Below, piece after piece: positions 23,254 to 30,594 of a stretch of DNA of 31,613 bases. The DNA is taken from assembly GCA_910587625.1 (NCBI GenBank), contig CAJUMW010000020.1, positions 1-31,613 of the forward strand, given 5' to 3'. The notes under the pieces are model-generated. The model saw nothing but the letters and a program-made list of their open reading frames with translations, searched no databases and was not told the origin of the DNA. This stretch comes from an uncultured Christensenellaceae bacterium (GTDB lineage Bacteria; Bacillota; Clostridia; Christensenellales; Borkfalkiaceae). The position numbers and the translations under genes are program-made. The first letter of the stretch is position 1; every line of letters starts with the position of its first letter.

Positions 23254-24098
23254 CAGTAAACTTTTATATACTCGTAAATTTGAGGGCAGATATCATAACA
23301 ATAAATATTGAAAAGCACGACTCCGGCAATAAATGCAGCAAATATAAAGAACGTAAAAAGGTCGCGCAAACCGAACTTCAATTTTTTGTACTTTGTCCTC
23401 TTTTTCGAGTCGGTATAGCATCTTGCGTCCATTGCGTCGCCAAGCTCGTCTGCACGTCTGAATGCGCTTATCAACAGCGGAATAAGTATGGGCACGATTG
23501 CCGCTATTCTTTTAAATATGTTACCGCTTTCAAAGTCGGCGCCACGCGCCTTCTGAGCGGAAATTATTCTGTTTGTTTCATCTATAAGCGTGGGAATAAA
23601 GCGCAGCGCGATTGACATTATAAGCGCGAGAACGTGAACGGGAAACCTTATCAGAGTTAACGGTTTCAAAAGACTTTCTATCCCGTCGGTAAGTGCGACG
23701 GGAGTTGTAGTCAGCGTTAAAACCGACGAAGCCATTACAAGGAAAAACAGTCTGCAAATTAAAAATACCGTAAAAATTATGCCTTCCAAAGTGATATGGA
23801 TTACGCCGTATTCAAAGAAAACGTGTTCTCCCCTATGGAAAAATATATTTAAAATTGCAGTAAAAATAAGTATAAAAATTATGGCTTTTACAGAGCGCAA
23901 CACGCTTTTAAACGGCACTCGCGAAGCTATTATTGCGCTAAAAATAACAACTGCGCACAATGCGAGCGAATAAAAGTTATTAGCTACAAATAATAAAACT
24001 ATTATCGCTATCAAGGAAAGCAGCTTTATGCGGGGGTCGAGCCTGTGAACAACCGACTTTGCTGGATAAAACTGACCGAAAGTTACGTCATTGAGCAT
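23253..24098 (-). CDS. ecfT: ECF transporter transmembrane subunit EcfT
   Basis: A 281-residue membrane protein of the energy-coupling factor transporters, which import vitamins and metal ions using exchangeable S-components. Several hydrophobic segments are seen (about 26-75, 105-130, 155-170, 250-270). The two coupling-helix motifs that contact the ATPases are AQKARG and DAMDARCYTD (Ala-Arg-x). It overlaps the fused ATPase gene by 11 bp. No S-component is in the window, so the substrate cannot be told; this fits the shared-module group II systems. Confidence 0.93.
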   Translation of the reverse strand: MLNDVTFGQFYPAKSVVHRLDPRIKLLSLIAIIVLLFVANNFYSLALCAVVIFSAIIASRVPFKSVLRSVKAIIFILIFTAILNIFFHRGEHVFFEYGVIHITLEGIIFTVFLICRLFFLVMASSVLTLTTTPVALTDGIESLLKPLTLIRFPVHVLALIMSIALRFIPTLIDETNRIISAQKARGADFESGNIFKRIAAIVPILIPLLISAFRRADELGDAMDARCYTDSKKRTKYKKLKFGLRDLFTFFIFAAFIAGVVLFNIYCYDICPQIYEYIKVY

Positions 24099-25917
24099 TT
24101 GTCTTACCCCCGGAATATACCTCTATTACTTTATCGGCAAAGTCGGATATTGTACAGTCGCTTTCTATAATATAGCCCTGCTGTTCAAGCTGTGCCGCAA
24201 TTTTTGAAGTCAACGGCACGTCAAGACCGAGCGCATTAAGCTCGCTTGAGCGGGCAAATATTTTATAAGGCGCGTCGCAAGCAAAGACGCTTCCGTTTGA
24301 AATTACGGCGGCTTTCGTGCAGTTTTCCGCGACCTCGTCCATATCGTGAGAAACTATTATAACAGTTTTACACCACTCGCGATGAAGTTTATGCAAAAGC
24401 TCCATAATCTCGTTTTTTCCCTTTGGGTCAAGCCCTGCCGCAGGCTCGTCGAGAATTAGTATGTGCGGCTTTGTAACTATTACGCCGGCAATTGCCACGC
24501 GGCGTTTTTGTCCACCCGATAAATCAAACGGGGACTTGTCCTTTATTTCGTTATAGTCGAGCCCGACTACTTCGATACTCTCCCTAACAGCCTGTTCAAG
24601 CTCTTCCGCCGAAATGTCCTTTTTAAAGTTTTTAAGCCCGAACGCCACGTCGGCAAATACGCTTTCGGCAAACAGTTGATACTCCGGATATTGGAACACC
24701 ATACCCACTTGCGAACGAAGAGCGCGCCAATCGCATTTTTTGTTTCCCAAATCAAATTGCCCCACGGATATGCTTGAAATAACGGGGTTTAACTGTCCCT
24801 TTTTAGGTTTTTTAGCCTTATATTTCTTTTCGGCTTGCGGCAATTTTATAAGGGCGTTAAAGTGTTGAACGAGCGTAGATTTGCCGCTGCCAGTATGCCC
24901 TATAATACCGAAAAACTCTCCCTCTGAAATATGCAGATTTATGCCGTTCAACGCCTTTGTCGCAAAGGGAGATTTTTTTGAATAGGTAAACACAAGGTCC
25001 TTTACGTCAATATCCCATTCATCATTTTCATTAATGGCAATTTTATCGGGTTTTGACGATTGCCCCCCATATATGCCTTTGTTTTGCATATTTTTAACAA
25101 TTTGGCTTGAAAGCTTTTCTGTTTGCAGAACGTTATCTATCCGCATACCCGCGCCGCGCAATTTTTGAGATAAAATGCTTATGCGCGGCAGAGAAAGATT
25201 ATATGTTTCAAGTATTTCTCCGCTTTCGAAAATTTCTTCGGGAGTGCCCTCTATTGCGATTTCTCCCCTGTTCATTACAATAGCTCTGTCGGCAAGCAGC
25301 GCCTCTTCCATAAAATGGGTAATCAAAATTATTGTCATGCCCTCTTCTTTGTTCAAGCGCTTGACAACCTCGATAACTTCGCGCCTGCCCTTGGGGTCGA
25401 GCATTGCGGTAGACTCGTCCAAAATCAAAACGTCGGGTTTTATGGCAAGAACACCGGCAACTGCAATTCTCTGTTTTTGTCCGCCAGAAAGGCGTGTGGG
25501 CGTTGACTCGCGGTATTTTTCCATACCGACGGCTTTAAGCGCCCAATCTATACGTCTGCCTATCTCCTCGCGCTCGACGCCGATATTTTCGGGGCCGAAC
25601 GCTATATCGTCCTCGACAATCGACGCAACCATTTGATTGTCGGGATTTTGAAAGACTATGCCGACATGTTTACGTATTTCGACGACGTTTTTACTGTCGG
25701 AAACATCTAACCCGAGAACGGTAATTTTACCTTCGTCAGCTTCAAGCAGTCCGTTAAGAAGTCTTGCAAAAGTCGATTTGCCGCTTCCGTTGTGCCCTAT
25801 CACAGACAAAAACTCGCCGCGCCTGACTTTAAGACTTACGCCGTTTAACGCATAAGCCTGACTTCCGGCATATGAAAATTTTACGTTTTCGCACTCAATT
25901 ATAAAGTCTTGGGACAT
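24088..25917 (-). CDS. Fused ECF transporter ATPase (EcfA1-EcfA2 in one chain)
   Basis: A 609-residue protein with two complete ABC ATPase domains, while EcfA1 and EcfA2 are normally separate genes of about 280 residues. Domain 1 has Walker A GHNGSGKST (41-49), Q-loop Gln90, LSGGQ (143-147), LILDES (164-169) and His201. Domain 2 has Walker A at 340-348, Q-loop Gln409, LSGGQ (466-470), LDEP (489-492) and His524. The LDESTAMLD and LDEPAAGLD signatures match EcfA1 and EcfA2 respectively. A linker of about 25 residues (276-300) joins them. Domain 2 also has a Lys-rich insertion (about 361-395). Both sites keep all catalytic residues. It drives EcfT in the cytoplasm. Confidence 0.93.
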   Translation of the reverse strand: MSQDFIIECENVKFSYAGSQAYALNGVSLKVRRGEFLSVIGHNGSGKSTFARLLNGLLEADEGKITVLGLDVSDSKNVVEIRKHVGIVFQNPDNQMVASIVEDDIAFGPENIGVEREEIGRRIDWALKAVGMEKYRESTPTRLSGGQKQRIAVAGVLAIKPDVLILDESTAMLDPKGRREVIEVVKRLNKEEGMTIILITHFMEEALLADRAIVMNRGEIAIEGTPEEIFESGEILETYNLSLPRISILSQKLRGAGMRIDNVLQTEKLSSQIVKNMQNKGIYGGQSSKPDKIAINENDEWDIDVKDLVFTYSKKSPFATKALNGINLHISEGEFFGIIGHTGSGKSTLVQHFNALIKLPQAEKKYKAKKPKKGQLNPVISSISVGQFDLGNKKCDWRALRSQVGMVFQYPEYQLFAESVFADVAFGLKNFKKDISAEELEQAVRESIEVVGLDYNEIKDKSPFDLSGGQKRRVAIAGVIVTKPHILILDEPAAGLDPKGKNEIMELLHKLHREWCKTVIIVSHDMDEVAENCTKAAVISNGSVFACDAPYKIFARSSELNALGLDVPLTSKIAAQLEQQGYIIESDCTISDFADKVIEVYSGGKTNAQ

Positions 25918-25949
25918 TTTTTACCAATTTATAAATTTATTCAAATAAA

Positions 25950-25978
25950 ATTATATCAAATTCTATTGCAATATACAA
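25950..25978 (-). promoter_or_regulatory. Promoter of ecfA-ecfT-truA
   Basis: On the minus strand, TTGTAT (25978-25973), 17 bp and TATAAT (25955-25950) predict a start near 25943, giving a leader of about 25 nt. The ribosome site before 25917 is weak (TTGG). Nothing else was recognised in the divergent gap up to the nifJ promoter. Confidence 0.65.
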
Positions 25979-26050
25979 CGATTTGAAGGTTAAAATACAG
26001 TGAAATACGCAAGAAATTTAATAAAATTGCAAGAAAAATCGAGCTTAGTA

Positions 26051-26079
26051 TTGACATTCGCGCGCGTAAGGTTTATAAT
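26051..26079 (+). promoter_or_regulatory. Perfect-consensus sigma-A promoter of nifJ
   Basis: TTGACA (26051-26056), 17 bp and TATAAT (26074-26079) match the consensus exactly. The predicted start is near 26087, leaving an untranslated leader of about 88 nt. That leader contains the small dyad TGTG-TGAG-CACA just after the start. Confidence 0.85.
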
Positions 26080-26174
26080 AATTTAAGTGTGTGAGCACAT
26101 AGAACTTTGTTTTGTTAATCGCACGCATATTAAAAATCAATAAAAAATTTTATTTAATAAACGGAGGTTTTTTA

Positions 26175-29100
26175 ATGAAAAAGTTGACTATCGACGGCAA
26201 TACCGCCGCGAGCCACGTTGCGTATGCCTTTTCGGAAGTAGCCGCAATTTATCCCATTACCCCCTCTTCTCCCATGGCAGAGGTTGCGGACGAGTGGGCT
26301 ACCGCAGGCAGAACAAACATGTGGGGTCAGAAAGTCAGGATTGCGGAAATGCAATCGGAAGGCGGCGCGGCAGGCGCCGTACACGGCTCGCTTTGCGCAG
26401 GCGCGTTGACAAGTACTTATACGGCGTCACAGGGCTTATTGCTTATGATTCCCAATATGTACAAAATTTCGGGCGAACTTATGCCTATGGTAATGCATGT
26501 TTCCGCCCGTGCGCTTGCAGCTCATTCGCTTAACATCTTCGGCGATCATGCCGACGTTATGGCGTGCCGCCAGACGGGTTTTGCAATGATTTGCGACGGT
26601 TCGGTTCAGGAAGTTATGGATTTGGCGCTGGTTGCGCACCTTTCCACCCTTCGCTCGCGCGTTCCCTTTATCAATTTCTTCGACGGTTTCAGGACAAGCC
26701 ACGAGGTTGCTAAAATCGACGTTTGGGACGATACCGACGACTATGCCGAAATAAGAGCTATCTGCGACGAAGTCGGTATTGCTGAAGATATCAAGGATTT
26801 CAAATCACGCTCGCTCAACCCCGAACACCCCATCCAAAAGGGTACCGCGCAGAACGGCGACACATATTTCCAGAACAGAGAAACGGCAAACGGCTATTAT
26901 GCCGCTACCCCCGCCATCGTTCAGAAGATGATGGACGTTGTTTCGGCTAAGTGCGGAAGGTCATACCACTTGTTTGACTATGTGGGCGCAAAAGACGCCG
27001 AAGAAGTTATCGTTTGTATGGGCTCGGGCTGCGAGACAATAGAAGAGTCAATCAATAAACTCAATGCAAGCGGCAAAAAATACGGCTTGGTTAAAGTACG
27101 CCTTTACCGCCCCTTCGTTGCGGAAGCGTTTGTTGCGGCTCTTCCTAAAAAGGTTAAAAAGCTTGCAGTTCTCGACAGAACTAAGGAACCCGGCTCGCTC
27201 GGCGAACCCTTGTACCTCGACGTTTGCTCCGCACTTATGGAAATGGGCAAGACCGACATTAAGGTATACGGCGGAAGATACGGCTTGGGCTCGAAAGAGT
27301 TTACTCCTTCTATGGTACTTGCCGTTTACAAAAACCTTGAAAGCAAACAACCCAAAAACCATTTCACAATCGGTATTTACGAGGACGTTACAAACTCGTC
27401 ACTCGATTTCTCGGAAAAGTTTGACGCCGCTCCCGAAGGCTCGACGAGCTGCAAGTTCTACGGCTTGGGTTCGGACGGTACGGTCGGTGCAAACAAGAAC
27501 TCCATTAAAATTATCGGTGACCACACGGAAAAGCACGCTCAGGCATACTTCTTCTACGATTCCAAAAAGTCGGGCGGTATAACCGTTTCACACCTCCGTT
27601 TCGGAGATACCCCCATTCAGTCGGAATACCTTATTGACAGCGCCGACTTTGTACAGTGCTCCAATCCCTCATATGTTACGCGTTACGACATGACGGGAGA
27701 TATTAAGGTAGGCGGCACACTGCTTATCAACACCAACGCGACGACGGTTGAAGCTTTGGAAGAGTTCCTTCCCGCAAAAGTTAAGCGCGATATCGCTACC
27801 AAAAAAATCAACCTTTACGTCATCGACGCAATTAAAATTGCAGGGGAGCTGGGGCTTAAAGGCAGAACAAATACCATTTTGCAATCTGCGTTCTTCCGTG
27901 TAAATCCCCAGATTATGCCCTATGACAAAGCCATCGAGTTTATGAAGTATATGGCTAAAAAGTCTTTCGGCAGAAAGGGTGACGCCGTTGTTCAGATGAA
28001 CTATAACGCCATTGACTCTGCGGCAGGAGACAATCTTGTTAAAATAAACGTTCCCTCGGCTTGGGCTACGGCTACAACCGGCGCGGAAATGGTTAAAGGT
28101 CACGACAATCCCTATTATCAGGAGATTATCAAGCCTATCCTCTATCTCGAAGGAGATAAGCTTAAGTCTTCGCAGTTCAACGCGGACGGACACGTCCCCA
28201 CAGGCACCACTAAGTTTGAAAAACGCGGCGTTGCCGTGCTTGTTCCCGAAATTATAGTAGACAAATGCGTACAGTGCGGCACTTGCTCGTTTGTGTGCCC
28301 CCACGCATGTTTAAGACCCGCGCTTATTAAGAGCGGAGAATCCAAGCCCGAGACGCTTAAAACCAAAGCTGCTATCGGCTTACCCGGATATGAATACGCA
28401 ATGCAGGTTTCACCACTCGACTGTATGGGCTGCGGAGTTTGCGCAACAGTCTGCCCCGTAAAGGACGGCGGAGCTATAAAGATGGTTCCCCTTGCGGAAT
28501 CGCTTGAAAAGGGTGAGGATAAAAATTGGGAATATGCCGTTGAACTTCCCGAAGCGGATACTTCCAAATTTAAGAAAACAACGGTTAAAGGCTGCCAATT
28601 TGCAACACCGCTCTTTGAGTTCTCGGGCGCTTGCGCAGGTTGCGGAGAAACGCCCTATGTTAAGGTTATAACCCAGCTCTTCGGAGAAGATATGGTTATT
28701 GCAAACGCAACGGGTTGCTCGTCGATTTACGGCGGCTCTTCCCCCACCTGCCCCTACACAACCAACAAAAAAGGTCACGGACCGGCTTGGGCTAACTCAC
28801 TTTTCGAAGACAACGCAGAGTTCGGTTACGGTATGAACCTTGCTTACTCGACGAGAAGAAACGCCGTAAAAGCAAAGATAGAAAAGCTTGCGACGCTTTG
28901 GTCGGGAGAAGGCAAAAAACTTTGCGACGATTATCTTGCGGCATTCGAGGACAGAGAGCCTTCGAAAGTTGCTTCGGCTGCACTTATCGAGGCGCTTGAA
29001 GGCTGTAACGGCTGCGGTTGCGAGAGCGACGAGCTTGTTGCTGAAATTCTTGAATCGAAGGACTGCCTTGCAAAGAAATCCATTTGGATTTTCGGCGGAG

Positions 29101-29708
29101 ACGGTTGGGCTTATGATATAGGCTACGGCGGTCTTGACCATGTTCTTGCTTCGGGAGAGGACGTAAACGTGCTTGTTCTCGATACCGAGGTTTACTCGAA
29201 CACGGGCGGTCAGGCTTCGAAGGCAACCAATATCGGTGCTGTAGCTAAGTTTGCTTCCGCAGGTAAGAGAATTAAGAAAAAGGATTTGGGCATGATTGCC
29301 AAGTCGTACGGCTACGTCTATGTTGCACAGTGCGCTATGGGTTCGGACCCTGCTCAGTTCCTTAAAGCTATCTCGGAAGCAGAAGCTTACCACGGTCCTT
29401 CCATTATCATTTGCTATGCGCCCTGCATCAACCACGGCATCAATATGACAAAGAGCCAGCTTGAAGAAAAAGCTGCCGTGGACTGCGGATATTGGCAGCT
29501 TTACAGATACAACCCCGATGGAGAGGTATTCACACTTGACTCGAAAGAGCCCAAGGGAGATTATCAGGCTTTCCTTGCAGGAGAAACGCGTTACGCTTCG
29601 CTTGTAAAGACTCAGGGAGAAGAAGTTGCAAACGCACTTTTCAAGCAGACAGAGCAATCTGCAAAAGAAAGATTTGAAGGCTATAAAAAGCTTGCAGGAA
29701 AAGAATAA
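26175..29708 (+). CDS. nifJ: Pyruvate:ferredoxin (flavodoxin) oxidoreductase
   Basis: A 1177-residue single-chain enzyme converting pyruvate and CoA to acetyl-CoA and CO2 while reducing ferredoxin, the key step of clostridial anaerobic energy metabolism. The substrate/TPP domain starts with AIYPITPSSPMAEVADEWA. Two 4Fe-4S clusters are CVQCGTCSFVCPHAC (about 697) and CMGCGVCATVCP (about 749). The proximal-cluster/TPP region has ACAGCGETPY (about 817), GCNGCGC (about 942), GDGWAYDIG (about 975) and NTGGQASKAT. The start at 26175 is set by GGAGG at 26163; an upstream in-frame ATG at 26112 has no ribosome site. Codon use is strongly biased toward C-ending codons, unlike the neighbours, as expected for a highly expressed gene. 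Confidence 0.97.
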   Translation: MKKLTIDGNTAASHVAYAFSEVAAIYPITPSSPMAEVADEWATAGRTNMWGQKVRIAEMQSEGGAAGAVHGSLCAGALTSTYTASQGLLLMIPNMYKISGELMPMVMHVSARALAAHSLNIFGDHADVMACRQTGFAMICDGSVQEVMDLALVAHLSTLRSRVPFINFFDGFRTSHEVAKIDVWDDTDDYAEIRAICDEVGIAEDIKDFKSRSLNPEHPIQKGTAQNGDTYFQNRETANGYYAATPAIVQKMMDVVSAKCGRSYHLFDYVGAKDAEEVIVCMGSGCETIEESINKLNASGKKYGLVKVRLYRPFVAEAFVAALPKKVKKLAVLDRTKEPGSLGEPLYLDVCSALMEMGKTDIKVYGGRYGLGSKEFTPSMVLAVYKNLESKQPKNHFTIGIYEDVTNSSLDFSEKFDAAPEGSTSCKFYGLGSDGTVGANKNSIKIIGDHTEKHAQAYFFYDSKKSGGITVSHLRFGDTPIQSEYLIDSADFVQCSNPSYVTRYDMTGDIKVGGTLLINTNATTVEALEEFLPAKVKRDIATKKINLYVIDAIKIAGELGLKGRTNTILQSAFFRVNPQIMPYDKAIEFMKYMAKKSFGRKGDAVVQMNYNAIDSAAGDNLVKINVPSAWATATTGAEMVKGHDNPYYQEIIKPILYLEGDKLKSSQFNADGHVPTGTTKFEKRGVAVLVPEIIVDKCVQCGTCSFVCPHACLRPALIKSGESKPETLKTKAAIGLPGYEYAMQVSPLDCMGCGVCATVCPVKDGGAIKMVPLAESLEKGEDKNWEYAVELPEADTSKFKKTTVKGCQFATPLFEFSGACAGCGETPYVKVITQLFGEDMVIANATGCSSIYGGSSPTCPYTTNKKGHGPAWANSLFEDNAEFGYGMNLAYSTRRNAVKAKIEKLATLWSGEGKKLCDDYLAAFEDREPSKVASAALIEALEGCNGCGCESDELVAEILESKDCLAKKSIWIFGGDGWAYDIGYGGLDHVLASGEDVNVLVLDTEVYSNTGGQASKATNIGAVAKFASAGKRIKKKDLGMIAKSYGYVYVAQCAMGSDPAQFLKAISEAEAYHGPSIIICYAPCINHGINMTKSQLEEKAAVDCGYWQLYRYNPDGEVFTLDSKEPKGDYQAFLAGETRYASLVKTQGEEVANALFKQTEQSAKERFEGYKKLAGKE

Positions 29709-29720
29709 GAAATAACTTTT

Positions 29721-29741
29721 AAAAATAACCCCCTTGCGGCA
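29721..29741 (+). repeat. Left inverted repeat, 21 bp
   Basis: The sequence begins AAAAATAACCCCC and ends TTGCGGCA. Its exact reverse complement is at 30562-30582. Confidence 0.9.
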
Positions 29742-29805
29742 AAGCGTACTTCCCATAGGGAATTAAAAAACTAAATTATTAAGAGTTATACTTTCAAGCA
29801 AGGAC

Positions 29806-29839
29806 AAAAGCTCTCGAACGATATGTTCGAGAGCTTTTT
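29806..29839. terminator. Bidirectional terminator hairpin
   Basis: AAAAGCTCTCGAAC (29806-29819) pairs perfectly over 14 bp with GTTCGAGAGCTTTT (29825-29838), loop GATAT, with T-runs on both strands. It can end nifJ on the plus strand and the orphan gene on the minus strand. Confidence 0.88.
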
Positions 29840-29880
29840 ACTACAAACCTTTTATAAATATAAATTGAAATTTATCGTTA

Positions 29881-30321
29881 CTATGATAATTTGTTATTCA
29901 AGCACTGAATGTATTGTGCGACTAAAAAATAATTTTTTATATCTGTTTCGTCTAATCCTCTGAACAGAAAAAGGTCATCGTAAATTTCCGCCACTCTATT
30001 AATATCTTTTCCTTCAATATGGAAAAACCCCGTAACTAAATCAATCCCGACTAAAACAGATGAATCTTTAGCTTTATATGCAACAATTTGCGGTACTGCA
30101 CCTTGCGGTAATTTCTCTCTATTAGATTCATTTTTCATAATGTTGAATTCTACGACATCATGAAAAGATAAAGAATCTAATTTTTCAAAACGATATTTGT
30201 TGCAAAAATAATCATTTATTTCTGCTCCGCTTTTCCGATTCGGTTTCAACTTATCACGATTTTCGTTATATATGCATTTCCACTCCTGAATCATTTCAAT
30301 AGTTGGCTCTGTTGTAAGCAT
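29881..30321 (-). CDS. Orphan hypothetical protein, 146 residues
   Basis: I do not recognise this protein. It is soluble in appearance, with no signal peptide or membrane segment, mixed helix and strand, and rich in Lys, Asn, Asp and Glu. Features include EWKCIYNENRDKLKPNRK near the start, a hydrophobic core VLVGIDLVTGFFHIEG and a helical C-terminus. The start at 30321 has GGAG about 9 bp upstream, and a good promoter precedes it. The gene uses many A/T-ending codons and is visibly lower in GC than nifJ and the aro genes. With the flanking inverted repeats this suggests acquisition by transfer. The size would suit an immunity, antitoxin or defence accessory protein, but nothing in the sequence proves this. 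Confidence 0.65.
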   Translation of the reverse strand: MLTTEPTIEMIQEWKCIYNENRDKLKPNRKSGAEINDYFCNKYRFEKLDSLSFHDVVEFNIMKNESNREKLPQGAVPQIVAYKAKDSSVLVGIDLVTGFFHIEGKDINRVAEIYDDLFLFRGLDETDIKNYFLVAQYIQCLNNKLS

Positions 30322-30359
30322 ATTAAAATCTCCGCTAAATTACTGTTTATCGTACAATC

Positions 30360-30388
30360 ATTATATCACGAAAAATGAAAGAGCGCAA
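30360..30388 (-). promoter_or_regulatory. Promoter of the orphan gene
   Basis: On the minus strand, TTGCGC (30388-30383), 17 bp and TATAAT (30365-30360), about 39 bp before the start codon. It lies inside the inverted-repeat unit, so the cassette carries its own expression signals. Confidence 0.72.
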
Positions 30389-30445
30389 CCCATTGAATTT
30401 TGAATTTTTTTGCGTGCTATATAAAACATATCTATATTCTCACTA

Positions 30446-30459
30446 GGCTACGAGTAGCC
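30446..30459. repeat. Short palindromic hairpin
   Basis: GGCTA, loop CGAG, TAGCC, extended by partial pairing of the flanking CT and AG. There is no T-run, so it is not an obvious terminator. It lies within the cassette between the orphan gene's promoter and the right end. Confidence 0.5.
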
Positions 30460-30481
30460 AAGTTTGTCCACGCTTAAAATA

Positions 30482-30522
30482 CAATAGAAAAGGTATGGCT
30501 TTATGCCATACCTTTTCTATTG
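30482..30522. repeat. Perfect 18-bp hairpin, possible bidirectional terminator
   Basis: CAATAGAAAAGGTATGGC (30482-30499) pairs without mismatch with 30505-30522 over a TTTAT loop. The GC-richer core is flanked by A4 and T4 runs, so it could stop the potD-like transcript on the minus strand. It is also long and perfect enough to be an element-end structure. Confidence 0.7.
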
Positions 30523-30561
30523 CCTGCGACTTGCCTAAAATTCCTATGTGAATTACTGTAA

Positions 30562-30582
30562 TGCCGCAAGGGGGTTATTTTT
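30562..30582 (-). repeat. Right inverted repeat, 21 bp
   Basis: TGCCGCAAGGGGGTTATTTTT without its last base is 20 long; the full 21 bases are the exact reverse complement of 29721-29741. It ends 12 bp before the stop codon of the potD-like gene. Confidence 0.9.
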
Positions 30583-30594
30583 TACTTAAAATTT

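Larger units (their letters stand above)
29721..30583. mobile_element. Inverted-repeat-bounded cassette carrying one orphan gene
   Basis: An 863-bp unit lies between the convergent nifJ and potD-like genes. Its ends are 21-bp perfect inverted repeats (29721-29741 and 30562-30582), and resemblance continues imperfectly for about 25 bp more (for example CCCATAGGGAATT against CACATAGGAATTT). The unit starts 12 bp after the nifJ stop and ends 11 bp from the potD-like stop. It holds one gene with its own promoter and terminator, plus two hairpins. No transposase is present, so it would be non-autonomous. No clear target duplication was seen in the A/T-rich flanks, which leaves the insertion reading open. 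Confidence 0.5.

Noticed and set aside
26112..26174. 21-codon N-terminal extension of nifJ
   Set aside because: No ribosome site at 26112, while GGAGG precedes 26175, where the conserved family start lies.
27669..28304. 211-codon minus-strand frame opposite nifJ
   Set aside because: Same reason: a codon-bias shadow of nifJ.
28797..29756. 319-codon minus-strand frame opposite nifJ
   Set aside because: A shadow of the strongly biased nifJ codons; the translation is Cys/Phe/Ser/Arg rich without any domain.
30440..30525. CRISPR or attC-like array
   Set aside because: Two different palindromes, not repeated units; no spacers and no integrase or cas genes.
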